A DNA stretch of 64,000 bases from an uncultured Stenotrophomonas sp. (GCA_900078405.1 FLTS01000001.1:434001-498000); one strand, 5' to 3'. Shown: positions 18,250 through 29,173, numbered from the stretch's first letter. Program-made: numbers and translations. Notes: generated by a model not told the origin, from the sequence alone.

Positions 18250-21011
18250 TGGCGGATACCGGGGACGGCGCCGGCCAATTGCACTGGCGCCAGGTACGCG
18301 AGCTGTTCGATGCCCTCTGCGAGTTGCCGCGCGAGCGGTGGCAACAGGCGTTGGACCTGCGCTGCAGTGATCCGGCGCTTGCCGAAGAGGTATTGCAGTT
18401 GCTGCACGCACAGACCGGGGGTCTGCGCCGGGTCAATCATCACCTGGGTACGGCCCTTGGGCAGGCACTGGCGCCGGAACTGGATGCGGGACAACGGCTG
18501 GGGCCGTGGCGGCTGACCGAGCGCATCGCCAGCGGTGGCATGGGCACGGTGTTCAAGGCGGAGCGCGACGACGGCCTTTACCAGCGCACGGTGGCGATCA
18601 AGCTGCTGCATGGCCTGCCGGGGGCGGGCGAAGTGGAGCAGTTGCAGGCCGAGCGGCAGGTGCTGGCTGATCTGCTCCTGCCCGATGTTGCGCAGCTTTA
18701 TGACGGTGGCACCACGCCCGACGGGTACCCGTACCTGGTCATGGAATACGTCGACGGGTTGCCGCTGGACCATTATTGCGCCAGCCATGCACTGGGCCTG
18801 GAGCAGCGCTTGCAGCTGTTTCTCGAGGTCTGCGCCATCGTCCGCTCGGCGCACGAACACCTGGTCCTGCATTGCGACCTCAAGCCGAGCAACGTGCTGG
18901 TCCGTGGTGATGGCCGGCCGGTGCTGCTCGACTTCGGCCTGGCGCGGCTGCTCAATGACGCGCGTGACCGCCTGGAAGGTGGCTATTGCACGCCGGCCTA
19001 TGCCAGCCCCGAACTGGTGCGGGGTGAGCACGTGGGCGTGGCCGGCGACGTCTACAGCCTGGGCGTGATGCTGGTGGAACTGCTGTCCACGCGCACCTGC
19101 GGGCGCGGCGTGCAGGACGTAGACGTACCGGTGGCGTCACCTTCGGCCAATGCGCCGGCCGGGCTGCGCTGGCGCAAGGCGCTGGCCGGTGACCTGGACG
19201 CTATCGCAGGCAAGGCCTGCGCGCTGGAAACGACGCGGCGCTACCGCTCGGTGGAAGCGCTGATGGCCGATGTCTCGCGCTACCTGCAACGGCAGCCGGT
19301 GCTTGCGCGCGAAGGGGGCCGCGGCTATCGGCTGCTGCGCGGCATGCAGCGCAACTGGCGCGGCCTTGCCGCCGGCGCGCTTTCGCTGGCCGGGCTGTTC
19401 GTCGCCGGGTTGGTGCAGGCGCGGCGACAGGCCGAGGAGGAGGCGGCGATCGCCCGGCAGGTGGGCGACTTCATGGTGGGCGTGTTCGAGATCGCCGACC
19501 CGTTCCTGCGTACCGAGCGCGGGCAGGAGGAACTTTCCTCGCGGCAACTGCTGGACAAGGCGGCGCTGCGGGTTTCCCGCGACCTGGCCGATGCGCCGGC
19601 GCAGCTGGCGAGGATGCGGATGGTACTGGGCACGGCCTACCGCAATTCCGGCGTTCCGCATCGGGCCGAGCTGCTGCTGCAGCAGGCGCACGATGGCTTC
19701 ATGGACCCGCGCGTGGGCCGGCCGATGGACGCGGCGGCGGCGCTGGCCGAGTTGTCCGTGCAGAAGACGCAGGATGGCGACGGCGTGCAGGGGAACACAT
19801 TGGCCGAACGGGGCCTGGCGCTGTTGCCGGGCAGTGGCGCCGGCATGGTGCGGGCCCGGCTCCACCTCGCCCGGGGGCTGGCGCTGGTGAACCAGCAGCG
19901 TTTCGACCGCGGTGAGGCCGCATTCGACGCCGCCATGTCGCTGTACGGCAGGCAGCCCGAAGGCAGCGCGACCACCCAGATGCTGGAGCTGGCCTACAAC
20001 AAGGGGCTGATGTACCTGCGCTGGGGGCGGCTGGCACAGGCCGAGCGCGAGTTCCGCCGGGTGCTGGATGGCGTGCACGGGCGGCGCACGAGCATGGTGC
20101 TGGCCACGGAGATGCGCCTCGCGCAGGTGCTGCGCGAGCAGGGCCGGTTCGCTCAGGCGCTGCCGCTGCTGCAATCGGGCATGCGCCATGCGCGTGCACT
20201 GTACGGGCCGCAGAGCAGCTTCGTGCTGATGCAGCACGATGGGCTCGCCGACCTGTACATGGATGCGGGCGACTATGCCGCTGCCGAGCGCGAGTACCAG
20301 CAGCGCCACCGCCTGAGTGCGCTCATCGACGGCACCGGTTCGGTGGAATATTCGATGGGGCTGTTCAACTACGGCACATTGCAGGAATTGCGCGGCGACG
20401 TTGCGCAGGCCGAGCGGTTCTACCGGCAGGCATGGACGCTCCGCAAGGAGCGGCTGGGGGAGGCTTCGCCGACCAGCCTGCGCGCCGAATCGGGGCTGGG
20501 TGCGTTGCTGGCGCGGCAGGGGCGCATGGACGAGGCCGGACAGTTGCTGCTGCATGCCGACGCGGGACTGGATGCCGCGTTGCCGGCGGACGCGCCGGGG
20601 CGCATCGAGGCGCGCCTGAACCGCATCGACTGGCATGTCCGGCAGGGCGAGCTGGAACAGGCGCGGGCGTTGCTGGAAGCACTTGATGCGCGGATACCGG
20701 CCATCCTGCAGTTGCGGTTGTTGCGCATCCGCGCCGATCTGGCCGAACGGCAGGGCGAAGGCGCCGCCGCGCTCGCACTGCGCCGGACCGCGCTGGAGTT
20801 CGCGCGCGTGCAGCATGGCCAAGACGGGATCGAAACCGCGGTGTGCCGCACCGAACTGGCTGAAACCCTGCTCAGGCTGGGCCACCGGCAGCTGGCGCTG
20901 GATGCCTTGCGGCAGGCCGAGCCGGTGCTGGCGCGCTTGCAGGTCGAAGCCGCGCCCGAGCGGCGCAAGGCCGAAGGGCTGAAGCTGCTGGCGGGAGCAC
21001 AGCAGGGCTGA
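18249..21011 (+). CDS. Membrane Ser/Thr protein kinase with TPR-like C-terminal domain
   Basis: 920 residues. The kinase domain (about 85-350) has the glycine loop IASGGMGTVF, the VAIK lysine, the catalytic loop HCDLKPSN (from residue 208) and DFGLARLL, followed by YASPEL. The usual HRD arginine is replaced by cysteine, making it a non-RD type. One membrane helix lies near 371-390 (GLAAGALSLAGLFVAGLV). The extracytoplasmic part (about 400-920) is helical and repeat-like (TPR type, e.g. LEARALYGPQ-like units with LADLYMDAGDYAAAEREYQ). It overlaps the ECF sigma gene by one base, so phosphorylation of that sigma is the probable output (inference from ECF43-type systems). Confidence 0.88.
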   Translation: MADTGDGAGQLHWRQVRELFDALCELPRERWQQALDLRCSDPALAEEVLQLLHAQTGGLRRVNHHLGTALGQALAPELDAGQRLGPWRLTERIASGGMGTVFKAERDDGLYQRTVAIKLLHGLPGAGEVEQLQAERQVLADLLLPDVAQLYDGGTTPDGYPYLVMEYVDGLPLDHYCASHALGLEQRLQLFLEVCAIVRSAHEHLVLHCDLKPSNVLVRGDGRPVLLDFGLARLLNDARDRLEGGYCTPAYASPELVRGEHVGVAGDVYSLGVMLVELLSTRTCGRGVQDVDVPVASPSANAPAGLRWRKALAGDLDAIAGKACALETTRRYRSVEALMADVSRYLQRQPVLAREGGRGYRLLRGMQRNWRGLAAGALSLAGLFVAGLVQARRQAEEEAAIARQVGDFMVGVFEIADPFLRTERGQEELSSRQLLDKAALRVSRDLADAPAQLARMRMVLGTAYRNSGVPHRAELLLQQAHDGFMDPRVGRPMDAAAALAELSVQKTQDGDGVQGNTLAERGLALLPGSGAGMVRARLHLARGLALVNQQRFDRGEAAFDAAMSLYGRQPEGSATTQMLELAYNKGLMYLRWGRLAQAEREFRRVLDGVHGRRTSMVLATEMRLAQVLREQGRFAQALPLLQSGMRHARALYGPQSSFVLMQHDGLADLYMDAGDYAAAEREYQQRHRLSALIDGTGSVEYSMGLFNYGTLQELRGDVAQAERFYRQAWTLRKERLGEASPTSLRAESGLGALLARQGRMDEAGQLLLHADAGLDAALPADAPGRIEARLNRIDWHVRQGELEQARALLEALDARIPAILQLRLLRIRADLAERQGEGAAALALRRTALEFARVQHGQDGIETAVCRTELAETLLRLGHRQLALDALRQAEPVLARLQVEAAPERRKAEGLKLLAGAQQG

Positions 21012-21059
21012 CGGCTTCTTCCGGCCTCCGTGCATCCGCAGGCAAGGCGCCGCGTTGCT

Positions 21060-22871
<1,812 letters not shown>

Positions 22872-22980
22872 GCCGCATAGGATACCGCGCGGCCCGTGTC
22901 CGGCCTCCGCGAAGGCGTTGCGCCATGATCGGAAAAATCCGCATCAGAGCGGCCGAAGAAGTGCCTGCAACACTATTTCT

Positions 22981-23280
22981 CGCAGGAACGAATCTGGAGC
23001 AGAGCCCCCTTGAGTCAGGGGGGCGCGCCGGAGGCGGGGGAATCTGGCAGGCGGATGAAGCAGGATCCAGGATTCCGCATGCGGAACCCTGGAAAACCGA
23101 AGGGCGAATGCCCGCAGGTTTACCGCAACTCACGCAGGAACGAATCTGGAGCAGAGCCCCCTTGAGTCAAGGGGGCGCGCCGGAGGCGGGGGAATCTGGC
23201 AGGCGGATGAAGCAGGGTCCACGGTTCCGCGCGCGGAACCGTGGAAAACCCGCAGGGGCGAAGGCCCGAAGGGTTTACTG
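22981..23280. repeat. Tandem 152-bp repeat between dps and recQ
   Basis: Unit 1 starts at 22981 and unit 2 at 23133. The first 85 or so bases are nearly identical; the rest diverges while keeping three hairpins: CCCCCTTGAGTCA..GGGGG, a CCA(G/C)G..CC(T/G)TGG-type palindrome, and a terminator-like AAACC..GGTTT stem. In the second hairpin a G-C pair of unit 1 is a C-G pair in unit 2, so pairing is kept although both bases changed. Unit 1 ends with TTTACCGCAAC, matching the dps 3' end TTTACTGCAAC in unit 2, so the unit appears to have duplicated with the last codons of dps. Apart from this, 22872-23274 has no gene. Confidence 0.85.
23245..23276 (-). terminator. Hairpin ending the dps transcript
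   Basis: Read on the minus strand, AAACCC (at the stop codon) pairs with GGGTTT 20 bases later, with an inner GGGC/GCCC stem, and the stem ends in GTTTTCC. A similar but weaker copy lies one repeat unit further at about 23094-23123. Confidence 0.6.
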
Positions 23281-23814
23281 CAACAGCGAACGCAGCATCC
23301 ATGCGTACTTTTCGTGGGTCTGCAGACGCTGGGTCAGCAGGTCCTCGCTGGGGGCATCGCCGGCCTTTTCGGCCTGCTCCAGCACCTTGCGCGCGGTGCG
23401 GCATACCGCTTCGTTGCCATCGACCAACTGGCGCACCATCTCGCGCCAATCGGGGCTTTCGGTCAGACCGGGTTCTTCGGCGATCGAGGTCAGCGCGACG
23501 AATTCGCGGTAGGAGCCGGGGGCATTGAAGCCCAGGGCGCGGATACGCTCGGCAATATCGTCCAGCGCAGTCCACTGTTCGGTGTACTGGTCCATGAACA
23601 TGGTGTGCAGCGAATTGAACATCGACCCGGTGACGTTCCAGTGGAAGTTGTGGGTCTTCAGGTACAGGGTGTAGGCGTCGGCGAGGAAGTGCGCCAGGCC
23701 GTCGGCGACCTTCTTGCGGTCGGCGTCCTTGATCCCGATGTCGATGCCCGGTGCCGACGGTGCGGCGGCTGCGAGTTTTTTCTTGCCGGTTTCCGGTTTG
23801 CTGCTCTTGGCCAT
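23275..23814 (-). CDS. dps: Dps-family DNA-binding ferritin
   Basis: 179 residues. The Dps signature is HNFHWNVTG with a following MFMDQYTEQWTALDDIAERIR, giving the intersubunit ferroxidase residues (His, Asp, Glu). The lysine-rich N-terminal tail (MAKSSKPETGKKKLAAAA) is the part that usually binds DNA. Dps stores iron as ferric mineral and shields DNA from peroxide. The start at 23814 follows AAGGAG. It is divergent from hrpA with 88 bp between them. Confidence 0.93.
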   Translation of the reverse strand: MAKSSKPETGKKKLAAAAPSAPGIDIGIKDADRKKVADGLAHFLADAYTLYLKTHNFHWNVTGSMFNSLHTMFMDQYTEQWTALDDIAERIRALGFNAPGSYREFVALTSIAEEPGLTESPDWREMVRQLVDGNEAVCRTARKVLEQAEKAGDAPSEDLLTQRLQTHEKYAWMLRSLLQ

Positions 23815-23902
23815 GACGCTTTGCTCCTTGGCGGGTTGAATGGCTTCACAATACCGATATCGGGACACTACCGGTATTTCAAGTTTCCACGTTGAACGAT
23901 TG
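23815..23902. promoter_or_regulatory. Divergent promoter region, dps / hrpA
   Basis: The interval contains CCGATATCGG (23854-23863, self-complementary) and flanking AATACCG/CGGTATT arms (23850-23856 and 23872-23878). This symmetry could be an operator for dps. The binding protein is unknown; it does not match an OxyR or Fur box that I can recognise. Confidence 0.4.
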
Positions 23903-26900
23903 ATGAGTGCTATCGAAAAGGACACCGCCGCGCGCCTGCGCCATGCCCGTGGGGCGATAGACGGGGCGATGAGCCGCGACCGCGGGCGGCTGCTCGGGTT
24001 GTGGTCGCGCTGGCAGGGCAAGCCGGCCGATGCCGCCGCCGAGACGGCGTTCAACCAGTTGCTGGAACAGTCCCGCGCCCAGCGCCGGCAACGCGCCGCG
24101 CGCCCGATCGCCATCACTCTGGACGAGGCGCTGCCAATCGCGCGTGAAGCCGGGCGCATCACCGCGTTGATCCGCGAGCACCAGGTGGTGGTGATCGCCG
24201 GCGAGACCGGCTCGGGCAAGACCACCCAGCTGCCGAAGCTGTGCCTGGCTGCCGGCCGTGGCGAGGGCGGCATGGTCGGCTGCACCCAGCCGCGCCGCAT
24301 CGCCGCGCGCGCGGTGGCCACGCGCGTCGCCGAGGAGCTGCAGACCGAGCTGGGCACGGTGGTCGGCTACCAGGTGCGCTTCACCGACAAGGTGGGCGAG
24401 GACAGCCGCATCAAGTTCATGACCGACGGCATCCTGCTGGCCGAGATCGCCAGCGACCGCTGGCTGTCACGCTACGACACGCTGATCATCGACGAGGCAC
24501 ACGAGCGCAGCCTCAACATCGACTTCCTGCTCGGCTACCTCAAGCAGCTGCTGCGCAAGCGCCCGGACCTGAAGTTGATCGTCACCTCGGCGACCATCGA
24601 CACCGAGCGTTTCTCGCGCCATTTCGACGATGCCCCGGTGGTTGGCGTCGAGGGCCGCACCTGGCCGGTGGAAGTGCGCTACCGGCCGCTGGAAGGCGGC
24701 AGCGGCGAGGATGGCGCGGACGGCGGCGAGCGCAGCGTCAACGACGCCATCGTCGCGGCCATCGACGAAATCACCCGTGCCGACCCGCGCGGCGACGTGC
24801 TGGTGTTCCTGCCCGGTGAGCGCGAGATCCGCGATGCGCACCAGTCGCTGGAACGGCGCAAATACCGCGAAACCGAGGTGTTGCCACTGTACGCGCGCTT
24901 GTCGGCCAAGGATCAGGATCGCGTGTTCAACCCCGGCCCCAAGCGGCGGCTGGTGTTGACCACCAACGTCGCCGAGACCTCGCTGACGGTGCCACGCATC
25001 CGCTACGTGGTCGACCCCGGTTACGCGCGGGTCAAGCGTTACAGCCCGCGGCAGAAGCTGGATCGGCTGCACATCGAGCCGGTGTCGCAGGCCAGCGCCA
25101 ACCAGCGCAAGGGCCGCTGCGGGCGCATCGCCGAGGGCGTGTGCTACCGGCTGTATGCCGAAGCCGACTTCCAGTCGCGCCCGGAGTTCACCGACCCGGA
25201 AATCCGTCGCTCCTCGCTGGCCGGGGTGATCCTGCGCATGCTGCAACTGGGGTTGGGGAAGATCGAGGATTTCCCGTTCCTCGAACCGCCGGACGAGCGT
25301 GCGGTGGCCGATGGCTGGCAGCAGCTGGCCGAGCTCGGCGCGATCGACGGCGAGCGCAAACTCACCGCCATCGGCCGGCAGATGGCACGGTTGCCGGTGG
25401 ACGTGAAGCTGGCGCGGATGCTGGTGGCCGCGCAGAAGGGTGGCTGCCTGCACGAGATGCTGGTGATCGCCTCCTTCCTCGGCATCCAGGACCCGCGCGA
25501 GCGGCCGCCGGAAGCGCGCGAGACCGCCGACAACGCCCATGCGACCTTTGCCGACCCGCGTTCGGAATTCATCGGCATCCTGCGCCTGTGGGAGGGCTAC
25601 CGCGCCGCCCACGAGGAACTGACCCAATCGAAGCTGCGCGACTGGTGCGGTCGCCATTTCCTCGGCTTCCTGCGCATGCGCGAGTGGCGCGAACTGCACC
25701 GGCAGTTGCGCCTGCTGTGCGAGGAGCTGGGCTGGGACGGCGGCAGCGATGGCGCGTTCGCCAAGGCATTGTTGTCGGCACCGGCGGCATTGCCGGCCGG
25801 CGGCGATGGCGAAGCCCGGCGCAAGGCCACGCGCGGCGAACTGCACAAGGCGGCACGGCTGGCGAGGGAGGGCAAAACGGGGTCCGGTTCACTTTCCCCC
25901 CAAACATCCGGCCAATCGGCAAAAAAACGTGGGGAAAGTGAACCGGACCCCGTTTTCTCCCCCGGCGTGCCCGAAAAAGCCCGCGCCGCCGCTTATCAGG
26001 CGCTGCACCGCGCGATTCTCGCCGGCCTGCCGACGCAGATCGGACATCGCACCGAGAAGGGCGATTTCCAGGCGCCGCGGCAGCGTCGTTTTCACCTGTT
26101 CCCCGGCTCGGCGCTGGCGAAGAAGCCGCCGCCGTGGGTGCTCAGCGCCACCCTGCTCGACACCCAACGCGTCTGGGGCCTGACCAATGCCGCGATCGAA
26201 CCGGACTGGGCGATCGCCGAACTGCCGCACCTGCTGGCGCGCAAGCACTTCGACCCACACTGGTCGCGCGCGCAGGGGCAAGTGCTGGCGGCCGAGCAGA
26301 TCAGCCTGTTCGGGCTGGTGCTGGCGCCGCGCAAGCCGGTGCACTACGGCCGCATCAACCCCGGCGAAGCGCACGACATCTTCGTACGGCAGGCGCTGGT
26401 GACCGGCGAGATCAACACCCGCGCCGGCTTCGTCGCCGACAATCTGAAGGTGCTGGAACAGGCACGCGAAGAGGAGGCCAAGCTGCGCCGCGCCGGTATC
26501 GTCGCCGACGAGGACTGGCAGGCGCGCTGGTACCTGGACCGGGTGCCGGCCGAGATCCACTCGGCCAGCCGGCTGGATGCGTGGTGGAAGGAACTGCCGG
26601 CCGACAAGCGCCGCGCGCTGCACTGGTCGCTGGCCGATCTGCTGCCGGGCGAGGGCAGCGAGCAGGAGCGCTACCCGAAATACCTCGCGCTCGGCGACGC
26701 GCGGCTGGCGTTGCACTACCGCTTCGAGCCGGGCGCGGAGGACGACGGCGTGACCCTGGACGTGCCGCTGCACCTGCTGGGCGCGCTGGACGCGGCGCGG
26801 CTGTCGTGGCTGGCGCCGGGCTTCGTCGCCGACAAGGCGGCGGCGCTGATCCGCAGCCTGCCCAAGGCGATGCGCCGCAACTACGTGCCGGCACCGGATT

Positions 26901-28018
26901 TCGGCCGCGCCTTCTTCGAGGCATTCCCGCAGCCCTCGGCCGACGACATCCGCGGCGAACTGGCGCGGTTCCTGAGCAAGGCCACCGGCGCGCAGGTGGC
27001 GGCCACCGACTTCGACGAGGCCGCGCTGGAGCCGCACCTGCGCATGAACCTGCGGCTGGGCGACGACAAGGGCAAGCCGCTGGCGATGTCGCGCGACCTC
27101 GACGCGCTGCGCGCGCGTTTCGGCGAGCGTGCCGGCCATGCCTTTGCCGCGCGCGCCGGGCAGGCGCTGGCCGCCGAAGGCCTGCGCGAGTTCCCTGCCA
27201 CGGCCATTCCCGAACAGGTGCCGGGCGAAGCCGGCGTTCCTGCGTTCCCGGCGCTGGTGGATACCGGCGAGGCTGCCGCGTTGCGCATCTTTGCCGACCG
27301 CGACGAGGCGCGCCTGGCACATCCGCAGGGCGTGCGCCGGCTGCTGGAAATCGCGTTGGCCGACAAGCTCAAGCAGGCGCGCAAGCAGTTGCCGGTATCG
27401 CCCAAGACCGGGCTGCTGTATGCGGCAATCGAGTCGCAGGAAAGGCTGCGCGGCGATCTGGTGGACGCGGCGATGAATGCGGTGCTGGCCGACGGGCTGG
27501 GCGATATCCGTACCCCCGAAACCTTCGAGCAGCGCCGTGCCGACGCGGCAAAGCAAGTGTTCGGCGAAGCGATGGCGCGGTTGAAGCTGGCCGAGACCAT
27601 CCTCGGCCTGGTCGGTGAGTTGCGGCCGCTGCTGGAAGCGCCGCTGATGGGCTGGGCGCGCGGCAACCTCGACGATATGGAGCGGCAGCTGGCCGGGCTG
27701 GTCCACGCCGGCTTCCTGCGCGAAACCCCGGCCGATGCGCTGGCACAGTTCCCGCGCTACCTGAAGGCGATGATCCTGCGCAGCGAGCGTGCCAAGCGCG
27801 ACCCGCCGCGCGACCAGGCGCGGATGCTGGAGCTCAAGCCCTTCGTCGATGCATTGGAAGAGGCGCAGGTACAGGGCAGGGCGGCGCGGCCGGAGTGGTC
27901 GGCGCTGCGCTGGGACATCGAGGAACTGCGGGTGTCGCTGTTCGCGCAGGAGCTGGGCTTCCGTGCCGGCGTCTCGCCGAAGAAACTGGCGCAGCGGGTG
28001 GCGGCACTGCGCGGTTGA
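23903..28018 (+). CDS. hrpA: DEAH-box RNA helicase HrpA
   Basis: 1371 residues. Walker A is GETGSGKT (100-107), DEAH lies at 197-200 (IIDEAHERS), SAT is in VTSATIDT, and motif VI is QRKGRCGRI. The large C-terminal half is the DUF3418 region special to HrpA. HrpA unwinds RNA and rescues stalled or collided ribosomes. Between about residues 657 and 686 the protein carries an extra low-complexity segment (GKTGSGSLSPQTSGQ ... ESEPDPVFSPG). It is encoded by a perfect palindrome (25874-25956) that stays in frame. I chose ATG 23903; the open frame upstream is unlike HrpA. Confidence 0.95.
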   Translation: MSAIEKDTAARLRHARGAIDGAMSRDRGRLLGLWSRWQGKPADAAAETAFNQLLEQSRAQRRQRAARPIAITLDEALPIAREAGRITALIREHQVVVIAGETGSGKTTQLPKLCLAAGRGEGGMVGCTQPRRIAARAVATRVAEELQTELGTVVGYQVRFTDKVGEDSRIKFMTDGILLAEIASDRWLSRYDTLIIDEAHERSLNIDFLLGYLKQLLRKRPDLKLIVTSATIDTERFSRHFDDAPVVGVEGRTWPVEVRYRPLEGGSGEDGADGGERSVNDAIVAAIDEITRADPRGDVLVFLPGEREIRDAHQSLERRKYRETEVLPLYARLSAKDQDRVFNPGPKRRLVLTTNVAETSLTVPRIRYVVDPGYARVKRYSPRQKLDRLHIEPVSQASANQRKGRCGRIAEGVCYRLYAEADFQSRPEFTDPEIRRSSLAGVILRMLQLGLGKIEDFPFLEPPDERAVADGWQQLAELGAIDGERKLTAIGRQMARLPVDVKLARMLVAAQKGGCLHEMLVIASFLGIQDPRERPPEARETADNAHATFADPRSEFIGILRLWEGYRAAHEELTQSKLRDWCGRHFLGFLRMREWRELHRQLRLLCEELGWDGGSDGAFAKALLSAPAALPAGGDGEARRKATRGELHKAARLAREGKTGSGSLSPQTSGQSAKKRGESEPDPVFSPGVPEKARAAAYQALHRAILAGLPTQIGHRTEKGDFQAPRQRRFHLFPGSALAKKPPPWVLSATLLDTQRVWGLTNAAIEPDWAIAELPHLLARKHFDPHWSRAQGQVLAAEQISLFGLVLAPRKPVHYGRINPGEAHDIFVRQALVTGEINTRAGFVADNLKVLEQAREEEAKLRRAGIVADEDWQARWYLDRVPAEIHSASRLDAWWKELPADKRRALHWSLADLLPGEGSEQERYPKYLALGDARLALHYRFEPGAEDDGVTLDVPLHLLGALDAARLSWLAPGFVADKAAALIRSLPKAMRRNYVPAPDFGRAFFEAFPQPSADDIRGELARFLSKATGAQVAATDFDEAALEPHLRMNLRLGDDKGKPLAMSRDLDALRARFGERAGHAFAARAGQALAAEGLREFPATAIPEQVPGEAGVPAFPALVDTGEAAALRIFADRDEARLAHPQGVRRLLEIALADKLKQARKQLPVSPKTGLLYAAIESQERLRGDLVDAAMNAVLADGLGDIRTPETFEQRRADAAKQVFGEAMARLKLAETILGLVGELRPLLEAPLMGWARGNLDDMERQLAGLVHAGFLRETPADALAQFPRYLKAMILRSERAKRDPPRDQARMLELKPFVDALEEAQVQGRAARPEWSALRWDIEELRVSLFAQELGFRAGVSPKKLAQRVAALRG
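25874..25956. repeat. Palindromic element inside hrpA, in frame
   Basis: Arms 25874-25899 and 25931-25956 are perfect 26-bp reverse complements (outer end AAAACGGGGTCC, inner end CACTTTCCCC) around a 31-base loop. The design resembles dispersed AAAACGGGGTC..GACCCCGTTTT palindromes that I recall between genes in Xanthomonadaceae genomes. No stop codon is created and the frame is kept. Confidence 0.9.
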
Positions 28019-28044
28019 TCGTTCCCTCCGGGTGCGCTGGATCC

Positions 28045-28115
28045 GTAGCTGCCGGGCTTGCCCGGCAGGGAGATTCACCGGGAAAGCCCCCATGCGGGGC
28101 AAGCCCCGCATCTAC
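28045..28115. repeat. GTAG-type palindromic repeat pair (SMAG/REP-like)
   Basis: GTAG then CTGCCGGGC-TT-GCCCGGCAG (28045-28068) faces an inverted partner ATGCGGGGC-AA-GCCCCGCAT-CTAC (28092-28115). Each is a stem-loop with GTAG on its outer side, the layout described for SMAG elements of Stenotrophomonas. It lies just after hrpA. Confidence 0.75.
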
Positions 28116-28130
28116 GTTAAATGACTCGGT

Positions 28131-28152
28131 GGCGGGCGAGCCCCGCGCCTAC
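28131..28152 (-). repeat. Single GTAG-type element overlapping a stop codon
   Basis: Read on the minus strand it is GTAGGCGCGGGGC-TC-GCCCGCC, an imperfect stem-loop with a GTAG end. The TAG of GTAG (28151-28149) is the stop codon of the DUF4124 protein gene. Confidence 0.65.
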
Positions 28153-28664
28153 GGCGTCGTGCGGTATTGCTCGATGCAGCGCCGCCGCGCCGCGTTGACC
28201 AGGGTGTTCGCGTTGGCGTGCTCACGGGTGATGGCCTGCCGCAGCGTGGTCATGCGCGCACGCAGTGCCTGGTTGCGTTGCGCGTCGGCGCCCGCCAGTT
28301 GTTCGTTGAGCATCGCCAGCTGCTGCTGGTGTGCGGCCACGCGGTCGTTGGACGGGCCGTAGATGGAGGCGGTGGCGTTGGCGACGCACTCGCGTTCGGC
28401 GCTGCGGTCGGCCTCGCCGGTGGCCGGGGCGGGGGCATCGTTTGTCCGGGGCGTGGGCATTCCGCCACCGTCCGCTCCTGGTGGCGGTGCCGCCGCGGCG
28501 ACGGGGTCATCGCGCAGCTTCATCGGCTGCGCGCTGGCGTCGCAGGGGAACTCCGAATACATGGTTTCCCCGGACTTGCCCTTGCACTTGTACACCTGCG
28601 CCGCGGCCAGGCCCGGCAGCAGCATCAGCATGACGAACGCGACGATCGGGAGGCGCCGGTTCAT
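28149..28664 (-). CDS. Secreted DUF4124-domain protein of unknown function
   Basis: 171 residues. A signal peptide (VAFVMLMLLPGLAAA) is followed directly by the DUF4124 core (QVYKCKGKSGETMYSEFPCD) with its paired cysteines. Then come a Pro/Ala linker and a helical C-terminus with further cysteines (ERECVANATASIYGP, RRRCIEQY). The family is common in Xanthomonadaceae envelopes with no known function. Its ATG overlaps the stop of the preceding gene (ATGA), so the two are coupled. Its own stop TAG lies in the GTAG of a palindromic element. Confidence 0.8.
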   Translation of the reverse strand: MNRRLPIVAFVMLMLLPGLAAAQVYKCKGKSGETMYSEFPCDASAQPMKLRDDPVAAAAPPPGADGGGMPTPRTNDAPAPATGEADRSAERECVANATASIYGPSNDRVAAHQQQLAMLNEQLAGADAQRNQALRARMTTLRQAITREHANANTLVNAARRRCIEQYRTTP

Positions 28665-29173
28665 TTGCTGCGGCGGACCTTGGCGCGGGTATTGAGGCCC
28701 TCGACCTGCAGGTACCACACGCCCATCAGCCCCGGCGTGATCTTCACCTTGGGCGCCTGTTTGCGCACGCCGGCCACCCGCGCATCGTCGGTCTGTTCCC
28801 ACAGTTGCCCGTTGTCCAGCGTGTATTGGCGGCCCTTGCCGAAACCGGTGAATTCGCCGACCAGCGCCGCTTCGATCGGTTCGCTGGAACCGAAGTCGAA
28901 GAAGCCGCGGTTCTTGACGATCACGTCCTGCCGGCCCTCCTCGCGCGCCTGCTCGACCGCGCTGGCGGTGGCCTGCTGCACCTTTCCTTGCAGCCAGGCG
29001 TTGAGTGCGGCCAGTTCTTCCGGGCTGAGCTTGTCCAGCCCGGCGGCCTTGAATTCCCCGGTGGTCATCTGCCGTTGCAGGTCGTCTTCCACCACGCGCT
29101 GCGCGTGGGCATCGAAAACCGGGGCGAGCAGGAGCAGAGCGGCGAATGGAAACGACAGGCGTGTGGTCATCAT
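28661..29173 (-). CDS. Secreted protein of unknown function
   Basis: 170 residues starting with a signal peptide (FPFAALLLLAPVFDAHA). The mature part has an amphipathic helical segment (LSPEELAALNAWLQGKVQQA), then a beta-rich region (GRQYTLDNGQLWEQTDD, KVKITPGLMGVWYLQVEG) often seen in proteobacterial secreted proteins of unknown role. ATG ATG at 29173/29170 leaves the exact start open. It is divergent from relA and coupled to the DUF4124 gene. I do not recognise a named family. Confidence 0.75.
   Translation of the reverse strand: MMTTRLSFPFAALLLLAPVFDAHAQRVVEDDLQRQMTTGEFKAAGLDKLSPEELAALNAWLQGKVQQATASAVEQAREEGRQDVIVKNRGFFDFGSSEPIEAALVGEFTGFGKGRQYTLDNGQLWEQTDDARVAGVRKQAPKVKITPGLMGVWYLQVEGLNTRAKVRRSK

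Noticed and set aside
22981..23280. CRISPR array or insertion sequence between dps and recQ
   Set aside because: Only two units of 152 bp, no short regular spacers, no cas or transposase gene.
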